From assembly GCA_938005705.1 (NCBI GenBank), contig CALLML010000037.1, forward strand, positions 1-40,986: a DNA stretch of 40,986 nt, given 5' to 3'. Source of the stretch: an uncultured bacterium (lineage in GTDB: Bacteria; Verrucomicrobiota; Kiritimatiellia; PWTM01). The position numbers and the translations under genes are program-made. This document shows positions 1 through 7,586 of the stretch, piece after piece (position 1 is the stretch's first letter; every line of letters begins with the position of its first letter). The notes beneath the pieces are model-generated. The model made no database searches. It had not been told where the DNA came from and worked only from the letters and a program-made list of their open reading frames with translations.

Positions 1-813
1 GACCACCGTAGGCATCGACGAGACCTCGCGCGCCAGAGGGCACGATTATATCAGCGTTTTCACCGACAGGAGTCCGGCGTCGCCCCGGCGCGTGATCTTC
101 GCATGCGCGGGTCGGGACGCGGACGCGGTGCGGCTTTTCGCCCAGGACTTGCAGGCGCATCCGGGCGCCCCCGAAAAGGTAACCGACGTCTGTTGCGACA
201 TGTCCAAAGCGTACCTCCGCGGGGTGACCGACCACCTGCCGCGCGCGGCGATCACGTTCGATCGCTTCCATATCATGAAATGGGCGGGGGACGCCATCGA
301 TCAGGTCCGACGGGCGGAAGTCGCGGAACGCCCAGAGTTGAAGAAGACCCGGTACTTGTGGTTGAGAAACGCCTGGCACGGTCTACCCCCCGGCCCGAAA
401 GCGCGATGGGAGCAAGTCCGCCGATTGCGCGGCCGGACCCATCGGGCCTGGATGCTCAAGACCGTCTTGCAGGACATTTTCGAGCACTCCAGCCCTGAGC
501 AGGGCCCCGAACTGCTGCAAAAATGGTGCGCGTGGGCCGCGCGATCCCGCCTGTCGCCGATGGTCGAGGTCGCGCGGACGTTGCGTCGGCACTGGCAGGG
601 AGTTGTACGATGGTTCCAATCTCGCATCGCCAACGGCGTCGTAGAGGCCATCAACGGACTGATCCAATCCGCCAAGCGGCGCGCCCGAGGATTCCGCTCC
701 GTTCGCAATCTCATCACGATGATCTATCTGCTCCTCGGCAAGCTGGACCTACAAGTGCCGTCCATCACTCCCGCGCCCGTCCCATGAGCTACCCACACAA
801 AACAGCGAAGAGG
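1..813 (+). mobile_element. Partial ISL3-like insertion sequence; putative right terminal inverted repeat at about 790-813
   Basis: Transposase ORF followed directly by tacccacacaaaacagcgaagagg, which resembles ISL3-type ends (reverse complement CCTCTTCGCTGTTTTGTGTGGGTA). The left end is outside the window. Confidence 0.55.
2..787 (+). CDS. ISL3-family-like transposase, 5'-truncated by the window edge
   Basis: Frame is open from base 2 (TTVGIDETSRARGHDYISVFTD...) through the listed ORF to the stop at 787. DDE-type features: GIDE, DMSKAY, FDRFHIMK and C-terminal NGVVEAINGLIQSAKRRARGFRS are typical of ISL3 transposases. Confidence 0.88.
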   Translation, partial: TTVGIDETSRARGHDYISVFTDRSPASPRRVIFACAGRDADAVRLFAQDLQAHPGAPEKVTDVCCDMSKAYLRGVTDHLPRAAITFDRFHIMKWAGDAIDQVRRAEVAERPELKKTRYLWLRNAWHGLPPGPKARWEQVRRLRGRTHRAWMLKTVLQDIFEHSSPEQGPELLQKWCAWAARSRLSPMVEVARTLRRHWQGVVRWFQSRIANGVVEAINGLIQSAKRRARGFRSVRNLITMIYLLLGKLDLQVPSITPAPVP

Positions 814-953
814 CGTCAAGTCTGGCCTCATTCTCCGCATAGCCGGCATATCCTTGTCAGGGGCAGCTCCCCTCCGGATTCTCCGCTTCACGCTTCCAAT
901 GGTCGGCGTGCGTATCTCGATTCCCCGCCAGAGAAAGCCGCGGGGAAGAAGCT

Positions 954-1649
954 CTATTCGAATGTTTCCGGGTCGCGGACCATGTACACGAGCGGGATGC
1001 TCACAACCGTCACCGCCATTTTGACCGCGACATTGAAGACGAAAATCTCCCAAACCGTCTTCCAAGGCAGGTCCCATCCAAACGCGCCCGCCGCAAAGAC
1101 CAGCGAATCCAGCGGGATGGCGACGCCGTTGCTGATGAGCGTGCGGAGCCACTGATGACGACGGGTGACGCGCGTGACAAACCACTGAAACACCTCCGTG
1201 TTGGCCATCTGGCTGGCCACCTCCGCCACGATCGAGGCCAGGACGATCCGCAACAGCCGCTGATCCAGCGCGAAAATGGTGCGGAACGCCTCCCCCTGAC
1301 CCCAGGACGGATCGCTGGGCGCCAACGCGCAGATCAGAAGGTATCCGGCCATGAACAAATTGATCACCGCCGCCATGACAATCAATAGCCGCGTCGCCGC
1401 TCGCCCGATCACCTTGTGCGCCATGTCCCGCAGCGTAAAGGTGATCGGATAGATGAAGGTGCCCATATCCACGGCCAGACCCGCCACTACGCCGATTTTC
1501 AGGCTCGCCACGTCCGCCAGCATTTGGGCCGCGATATAGGCCGAAACAACCATGACGATGGCAAAATGGGGATTTAACCCGCCACGGCGGGAAGCGGACG
1601 CCATCTCCGTTGACGCCACAGGAATTGAACCGGAACCCGAAACCTTCAC
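954..1649 (-). CDS. VUT family / queuosine precursor transporter (YhhQ-like)
   Basis: 231 aa polytopic protein with QMLADVASLKIGVVAGLAVDMGTFIYPITFTLRDMAHKVIG and LISNGVAIPLDSLVFAAGAF, typical of the VUT/YhhQ family. Confidence 0.85.
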   Translation of the reverse strand: MKVSGSGSIPVASTEMASASRRGGLNPHFAIVMVVSAYIAAQMLADVASLKIGVVAGLAVDMGTFIYPITFTLRDMAHKVIGRAATRLLIVMAAVINLFMAGYLLICALAPSDPSWGQGEAFRTIFALDQRLLRIVLASIVAEVASQMANTEVFQWFVTRVTRRHQWLRTLISNGVAIPLDSLVFAAGAFGWDLPWKTVWEIFVFNVAVKMAVTVVSIPLVYMVRDPETFE

Positions 1650-1718
1650 GTGAATGCTCCTATCGTCCTGATTCGTATCCTTCAGTGAAATACTAAGTCT
1701 TTACATGCTCGTTCCCGC

Positions 1719-1738
1719 GGCGCGAGCCAGCTCGCGCC
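1719..1738. repeat. Perfect 9-bp inverted repeat GGCGCGAGC-CA-GCTCGCGCC
   Basis: Read directly; lies between the 3' end of the TPR-like gene and the 5' end of the VUT gene. Confidence 0.7.
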
Positions 1739-1829
1739 CTACGCCCGAAGAATGCAAGGCCTCCGCGTGCTGACACCGCGACACCCTAAAGAAACGAGTA
1801 TGCCAGGATAATGATGAAACGCCCCCGTA

Positions 1830-2303
1830 TCAATCCACGGACTGCGAACGGGCTTCCGCAAGAAGAGGTCGATACCGCGGATGATCGGCGTATCGCGCAA
1901 TTTCCGCTCGCGACATCGCGCGCAGCACGGCCCGCGCATCCAGCAACATCCATTCGTGGAGCGCGTCAAACAGCTCATCGTCCCGCTCGCCGCCGGCGAG
2001 CGCGATGGTGAGATGCTCCCGGCATTCGTTGTCGAACGGATCGAGTTCCAATGCGCGCCTCCCCGCCTCGATGGCGTGTGCCCACCGTTTCGCTTCGGTC
2101 AGCGCTCGGGCGAAACGACGCCAATCTTCCGCGCCTGCGCCCGGCGCTGCCGCGGCCCGATGCAATTCATCCAACGTTGCCGGCGAGGATTCCAGATCCC
2201 GCCCCCGTCCCTGGCGCGCCCCTTGAGCGAGCAAAACCGTGCTGCCCGCGGCGCCAATCGCCAGCCAAATCGCGGGCCCGCGTCTTGTATGCTTGATTGC
2301 CAT
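1830..2303 (-). CDS. Hypothetical protein with TPR-like helical repeats and an N-terminal hydrophobic segment
   Basis: 157 aa ORF; RFARALTEAKRWAHAIEAGRRALELDPFDNECREHLTIALA resembles TPR units. Confidence 0.55.
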   Translation of the reverse strand: MAIKHTRRGPAIWLAIGAAGSTVLLAQGARQGRGRDLESSPATLDELHRAAAAPGAGAEDWRRFARALTEAKRWAHAIEAGRRALELDPFDNECREHLTIALAGGERDDELFDALHEWMLLDARAVLRAMSRAEIARYADHPRYRPLLAEARSQSVD

Positions 2304-2327
2304 GGTGTCTTAACATACACAAAAAGT

Positions 2328-5300
2328 ATGGCCGGCCGCCATAACGATATAAAAGCAGCCTCCCCGCCCTTGTGGATCATCTGCGTGATCATCGCCGCGG
2401 TTCAAATCTCATGGGCGGGCTATGCGTTCGGTGTCGGCAACCAGTCCATTCAGATCCCCTTTCTTCTGCATTTGCGGGATCCTTCGCTTTTTGCCTCCGA
2501 TGATCTGATCTCGACGCTGCCGGCCTACCCCGGCCTCTTTTTCCCTATCCTCGCGCGGTTACTCCCGTCCTTTTGGCCGATCGAAACCGTCTATCGCCTT
2601 CTCCATTTCGTGGTTACCTGGGCCACACTGCTGGGGGGCGCACGGTTGGCGGCGGGTCTCAGCGGGCGGCGATGCGCGGGTGTCGTCATGGCGCTGCTTA
2701 TGGCCGCAGGCCACCATCGGGGCCTGGCCGAATCCGGTCTCTACGCGCTGGGATTCACCCACACCGGCATCGCCATCGCCCTGGGGCTGATCGCTCTCTC
2801 GCTGGCGGTGCAAGGCCGAGCCGTTCCGGCATTTCTCGTTGCGGGCATGCTTCTGCACATCCATGCGATGCACGGCGCCTTCATCGGGCTTATGCTGGGT
2901 GCCTGGAGCCTCGCCGCCTGGCCGCGGCTCGGCACGCAGCGTATCCTCTTCGCCTGGGCCACCGGCTTGGCGCTGGCGTTGCCCGCAGTCGCCGGCGTGC
3001 CCGAAACCGGCGGTAGTTTCGACGCCGCCTGGCTGCGTCTGGTCCGCAACCGCTCCGCCCATCATGTTTTTCCATCCGAATGGTGGCGAGCCGGAGATCC
3101 TCAGATTCCACGCCTCGCCGTCCTGGGCGGACTCGCCGCGCTCGCATGGAGTGTGCGGACGCCCTGCCGGCGAGGTGAAACATGGGCGCTTGTCGCCGTC
3201 CCGATCCTTGTGGGGCTTGCCGGATGGTGGTTCGCCGAGGTCCATCCTGTCCCGATCATCGTCCGCCTTCAACTCCTCCGCTCATCCGTCTTTCTGGCGG
3301 CTCTTCTGTTGGCGATCACCGCCGGCGCGCTCGACGCCGCATTTCGCTATGGCATGGTTTTGCTCCGCCGGCGCGCATTCTCGAAAGGCGCCTTCACCTT
3401 ATTCGCGTCGGCAGCCACGGGCGCCGTCCTCGCCCTGCCCGCATTCGCCGACGCCCGCGCGGCGATCATGGCGGGCCTCGCCTTCCTCCTTCTGTCCGCC
3501 GGACGCCTGAGCACGCCCGCCGCGGCGACGGTCGCCCTGGCCGGGCTCGCGCACACTTTAGGCGCGGTGCGGTTGGGCCTGCCGTGGTTCGCCATCCCCC
3601 GCGGCGGCTGGCTCCAAGGCGCGAGTGGAACCGCGCCGATAGCGGCCCTGAGTTCGGCGGCCATCGGAATGCTGCTGAGCTGCGCCTTCGTGCGCGCCGG
3701 GCGCCGAACCGCCGCCGTCGCTATCGGTGTGCTTCTCGCGTTGTACCTGGGATTAGATGACCTTGTCGCGCCGGATCGCCCCGCGTTTGTTGGAAATGAC
3801 TGGATCGACATTCAACGCATCACCGCTCAACGAACGCCTCTCGACGCCCGTATTCTGACCCCTACCGTGCCCGGCGGTTTTCGCATTCATTCCCGCCGCG
3901 CCGTCGTCGCCGAATGGCGCGACGGTACCCAGCAATTTTTCGACCCGGCCTTCGCCGAACGCTGGTGGCGGCGAATGGAACGCATTCGCCACAACGCCGG
4001 TAACCGAGCAGGCGGCGATCTCGCCGACTTGCCCGAAGAAGAAATCCTTCGCATCGCCGAGGAAGAAGGCGCCGACTTCGTCGTGTTGCCGACGCATCGG
4101 GACGCCCAGTTGCTCGAAATCGCCCGTAACGCGACCTGGGCCCTTTACCGCGCCGCACCGAAGCCTCCTCCGCCCCCAGACGCCATCGCAGCACCCGACA
4201 TTGTCTGGGCCGAGCAAGAGCGCTTTCTACGGGAGGTCGTCTGGCCCAACATCGAACGATACCGACAGCGCGATCTGACGCTGCGGCTGCTGGACGAAAG
4301 TGGGCGCCCGCTCACCGATGTAACTGTCCGAATTCGGCAGATCAAGCACCTGTTCGGATTTGGCTCCTCCCTGCCGCATTTTCATCCGCCGGCTGGTATA
4401 GGTCGCGGTTTTCGCGCCCCGTTGGTGGACCCACGCCAACTCCCCCTGTTTCTCGATCTCTTCAACTATTCCGTCATCAGCTTTTCGGGTAAATGGGAAA
4501 ATATCGAACCGGAACGCGGAAAACCCGACTATCGCGATTTGGACGCCTATATCGAGTGGTGTCACCAGCACGGCGTTGCTGTCGAGTTTCATTTCGTCAC
4601 GGGCTATCCGCCCGCCTGGTTGAAGGATTTGCCGCTGGAAGAACAACGGGCGGAGCTGCTTCGTCACGCCAACGCCCTGATCGACCGCTATGGCGATCGC
4701 GTCGCTGCCTGGCAAATCGTCAATGAACGAGTCCTGCTTCCGTTCGCGCCCGATGTGTTTCGTCTGTTTCGCGAACGACTGCCCCACGTTCCCCTCGGTG
4801 TCAGCAACTGTTCGCGATTCTATTCCGAGCGCACAGGCGCCGCGCGGCGCGAGGAAATGCTCAACGGCTGGCGCGAGATCGAATGGTTGCGCGGCCAAGG
4901 TGTGGAACCGGACTACTTCGGCTACCACGGCCACCGCCCCTTCCAACTCTGGGCCGACTTGCGCAATGTATATGAGGCCTTCGACGAATTTCAGAAAATG
5001 GGCCTGCGCGTGCGCTTGACCGAGTTCGGCATCAGCCCCCTCGGCCCTATCATCGGCCCCGTGCGCCGCGGCGTCTGGACGCCCGAATTACAGGCCGAGT
5101 ATTACCGCCTGATCTATCTGACCGCGTTCAGTCATCCGGCCGTGGACGCCGTCAACATTTGGGGCATCGAACCGCGCACCTGGATGGCCGGCGCAGGCCT
5201 GCTGGATGCCGAATTCCGTCCCAAACCGGCCTACGAGGCTTTGCGAAAGCTCATCCGCGACGAGTTAACAACCGCCCTCGCCCGCCGCATCCCCTTGGAC

Positions 5301-5462
5301 GGTGTCGTCCGTTTTCGGGGCTTTTACGGCGATTATCACATCGAGCTCGACCAGGATCGCCTCCGAGCCTCCGGCACCTTTCATCTTCGCCCCGACACGC
5401 CTGCCGAAATCACGGTGCGTCTTCAGGCCGACGGACATTTGGCGATTGCCCCCTCGCCATAA
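2328..5462 (+). CDS. Polytopic membrane protein with C-terminal GH10 (endo-xylanase-like) domain
   Basis: In-frame ATG at 2328 (MAGRHNDIKAASPPLWII). The N-terminal half is many hydrophobic segments. The C-terminal half has GH10 hallmarks: ENIEPERGKPDYRDLDAYIEWCHQHGVAVEFH, AAWQIVNER (acid/base Glu region), RLTEFGIS (nucleophile region), NIWGIEPRTWMAG...PKPAYEAL. Confidence 0.85.
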   Translation: MAGRHNDIKAASPPLWIICVIIAAVQISWAGYAFGVGNQSIQIPFLLHLRDPSLFASDDLISTLPAYPGLFFPILARLLPSFWPIETVYRLLHFVVTWATLLGGARLAAGLSGRRCAGVVMALLMAAGHHRGLAESGLYALGFTHTGIAIALGLIALSLAVQGRAVPAFLVAGMLLHIHAMHGAFIGLMLGAWSLAAWPRLGTQRILFAWATGLALALPAVAGVPETGGSFDAAWLRLVRNRSAHHVFPSEWWRAGDPQIPRLAVLGGLAALAWSVRTPCRRGETWALVAVPILVGLAGWWFAEVHPVPIIVRLQLLRSSVFLAALLLAITAGALDAAFRYGMVLLRRRAFSKGAFTLFASAATGAVLALPAFADARAAIMAGLAFLLLSAGRLSTPAAATVALAGLAHTLGAVRLGLPWFAIPRGGWLQGASGTAPIAALSSAAIGMLLSCAFVRAGRRTAAVAIGVLLALYLGLDDLVAPDRPAFVGNDWIDIQRITAQRTPLDARILTPTVPGGFRIHSRRAVVAEWRDGTQQFFDPAFAERWWRRMERIRHNAGNRAGGDLADLPEEEILRIAEEEGADFVVLPTHRDAQLLEIARNATWALYRAAPKPPPPPDAIAAPDIVWAEQERFLREVVWPNIERYRQRDLTLRLLDESGRPLTDVTVRIRQIKHLFGFGSSLPHFHPPAGIGRGFRAPLVDPRQLPLFLDLFNYSVISFSGKWENIEPERGKPDYRDLDAYIEWCHQHGVAVEFHFVTGYPPAWLKDLPLEEQRAELLRHANALIDRYGDRVAAWQIVNERVLLPFAPDVFRLFRERLPHVPLGVSNCSRFYSERTGAARREEMLNGWREIEWLRGQGVEPDYFGYHGHRPFQLWADLRNVYEAFDEFQKMGLRVRLTEFGISPLGPIIGPVRRGVWTPELQAEYYRLIYLTAFSHPAVDAVNIWGIEPRTWMAGAGLLDAEFRPKPAYEALRKLIRDELTTALARRIPLDGVVRFRGFYGDYHIELDQDRLRASGTFHLRPDTPAEITVRLQADGHLAIAPSP

Positions 5463-5504
5463 GAAAGTGCACTCTTCCGAACGCACCGGTATAGTGGACG
5501 CATA

Positions 5505-6005
5505 TTGAAGGCCGGACAGAACATCATCCTGATCGGTATGCCGGGCGTGGGCAAGAGCACCGTTGGCGTGCTCCTCGCCAAGGCGGCCCAGCGGCAGTTC
5601 CTCGATACCGATCTGGTCCTGCAGGCCCGCGCTGGTCGCACCTTGCAGGAGGTCATTGACCAGGACGGTCTGGAGGCGTTTCTTCGGCTCGAAGAGCAAT
5701 GCATCCTGTCGCTGGACCTTACCGACCACGTCATCGCCACCGGCGGCAGCGTCATCTACTCCGAACCGGCCATGCGGCATCTCAAAGAAACCGGACTGGT
5801 GATTCATCTCGACCTTCCGATTTTCCTGCTCGAACAGCGCCTCTCGAACCTGGATGTCCGCGGCGTCGTCATGCCGCCGGGATGGACGCTTTCCCGGCTT
5901 GCGCAGCAACGATTGCCGCTGTATCGGCGGTGGGCGGATTTCACGGTGGATGGCGCCGGCAAGACGCAGGACCAAATCGTAGCGGAAATCCTACGCCGCC
6001 TCTAA
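5505..6005 (+). CDS. aroK: Shikimate kinase (TTG start)
   Basis: 166 aa; P-loop GMPGVGKSTVG, LDTDLVLQ, GGSVIYS and lid region RLPLYRRWADFTVDG. Confidence 0.9.
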   Translation: MKAGQNIILIGMPGVGKSTVGVLLAKAAQRQFLDTDLVLQARAGRTLQEVIDQDGLEAFLRLEEQCILSLDLTDHVIATGGSVIYSEPAMRHLKETGLVIHLDLPIFLLEQRLSNLDVRGVVMPPGWTLSRLAQQRLPLYRRWADFTVDGAGKTQDQIVAEILRRL

Positions 6006-6028
6006 AGCCTGTTGGCGCGACGCATATA

Positions 6029-6172
6029 TTCCAAGCCTTGGAAGAAGATCGTCCAAAATTTTCCAAGGATTGGAAAAAACGACCTCAAATTTTCCAAGGC
6101 TTGGAAGAAAACGGCCCCGGTTTTTCCAAGGCTTGGAAAACCTTCCGTGAGATTTTTCCAAGGCTTGGAAAA
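6029..6172. repeat. Array of five near-identical palindromes, consensus TTTTCCAAGGCTTGGAAAA, centre spacing 32, 31, 32, 32 bp
   Basis: Copies at 6029-6043, 6059-6077, 6090-6108, 6122-6140 and 6154-6172, read directly, between the convergent aroK and lpd genes. Confidence 0.93.
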
Positions 6173-6188
6173 CGGCGGGAAGAGCCTA

Positions 6189-7586
6189 CTATTTTTTTCG
6201 TGGCGGGGGCAGATGAATCGCGTTGCCATGCGCCGCATGAGCCGCTTCCATCCAGGCCTCCGCAAAAGTCGGATGCGCGTGGATGGTCCGCCCCAGTTCC
6301 GTCGCGGTCAACTCCGCCCGTACCGCAACGCCCGCCTCCGCAATCAGTTCCGTCGCGTGCGGACCGACCGCCTGGGCGCCGAGCAACTGGTCTGTCTCGG
6401 CGTCCACGATCCATTTGACGAATCCGGTGGTGGCCCCCGCGGCCTTCGCCTTGCCGAGCGCCAGGAACGGAAAACGCCCCACCCGCACGGTCCGCCCCGT
6501 GCGGCGGGCCTCCTCTTCCGTCATTCCCGCCACCGCCACCTCAGGCATGGTGAAAATCACGCCGGGAATAATCGTCTCGTTCGGTTTGGGCTGCCCGCCC
6601 GTGGCATCTTCGGCGGCCACCACGCCCTGCGAGGTGGCCGCGTGCGCCAACATGCATTTGCCATTCACATCGCCGACAGCATAAATGTTCGCCGCGGAGG
6701 TGCGATTGCGCTCATCCGCGCGTATGAATCCACGCTCATCCGTTTCGACGCCGACGCGTTCCAAACCGAGTCCTTCGGTATAGGGCCGACGCCCCACAGC
6801 CGCGAGCAGCACGTCTGCGGTCACCTTCTCACCGCCGACCGTCGCCTCGATCCCTTCCGCCGTCTCGACGGCCGATTCCATCGCGTGGCCGGTCAGAATG
6901 CGGATGTTCAGCTCGCGCTCCATGTGCTTGCGCACCTCCGCGCGGGCGTCGGCGTCGAGCAACATCAGGATGTCTTCGAGCATCTCCACCAGCGTCACTT
7001 CCGCGCCGAGCGAGGCCGCCAGGCAGGCCAGCTCGCAACCGATGTAGCCGCCCCCCATGACCAACAGCCGTCGAGGCAGCTCACGTAACGCCAGAAACGC
7101 CTGGCTTTCCACGACCCGCGAACTTCGAGGAAGGGTTTTCGGGACGATCGAGGCCGACCCCGTGGCAAGAATGATCTTTGCCGTGCGCACACGCACCACG
7201 GCGCCGTCGTCCGGTCGAATCACGATCTGCCGGCGCGACTCCAAAGACGCCCGGCCCTTGAACACGGTCACACCATGGGCCTTGAGCAGCGAAGCCACGC
7301 CCTTTCGCAGCTCGCCGACGACGCGATCCTTGCGCTCCACCATCGCCGCGTAATCGGGCTCGACGGCGCCCACGTGGATACCGAACGTTGCCGCCCGCTT
7401 GATGTGTTCGTACAGATCCGCTCCGGCAATGAGGGCCTTGGTGGGAATGCATCCCCAGTTCAGGCAAGTACCGCCCAACGGCCCGAATTCGACCAGCGCG
7501 GTTTTGGCGCCGCGCCGCGCTGACGTGATCGCCCCCGGATAACCGGCCGGCCCACCGCCCACCACTACCACATCAAACTCGTCCAT
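6189..7586 (-). CDS. lpdA: Dihydrolipoyl dehydrogenase (E3)
   Basis: 465 aa; GGGPAGYPGAI, redox-active GGTCLNWGCIPTKAL, GGGYIGCELA, C-terminal HAHPTFAEAWMEAAH. Confidence 0.95.
   Translation of the reverse strand: MDEFDVVVVGGGPAGYPGAITSARRGAKTALVEFGPLGGTCLNWGCIPTKALIAGADLYEHIKRAATFGIHVGAVEPDYAAMVERKDRVVGELRKGVASLLKAHGVTVFKGRASLESRRQIVIRPDDGAVVRVRTAKIILATGSASIVPKTLPRSSRVVESQAFLALRELPRRLLVMGGGYIGCELACLAASLGAEVTLVEMLEDILMLLDADARAEVRKHMERELNIRILTGHAMESAVETAEGIEATVGGEKVTADVLLAAVGRRPYTEGLGLERVGVETDERGFIRADERNRTSAANIYAVGDVNGKCMLAHAATSQGVVAAEDATGGQPKPNETIIPGVIFTMPEVAVAGMTEEEARRTGRTVRVGRFPFLALGKAKAAGATTGFVKWIVDAETDQLLGAQAVGPHATELIAEAGVAVRAELTATELGRTIHAHPTFAEAWMEAAHAAHGNAIHLPPPRKK

Noticed and set aside
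1650-1829. preQ1 riboswitch upstream of the VUT/YhhQ-like gene
   Set aside because: No recognisable preQ1 aptamer pattern was seen in the leader on the minus strand; a covariance-model scan would be needed.
1881-2327. N-terminal 149 codons of the 1193-aa ORF
   Set aside because: This part is antisense to the TPR-like gene, has Arg/Pro/Cys-rich shadow composition, and a good ATG follows at 2328 before the first TM.
6029-6172. Palindrome array as a CRISPR
   Set aside because: Repeat 15-19 bp with 12-15 bp intervals is far too short for CRISPR spacers, repeats are near-perfect palindromes, and no cas genes are in the window.
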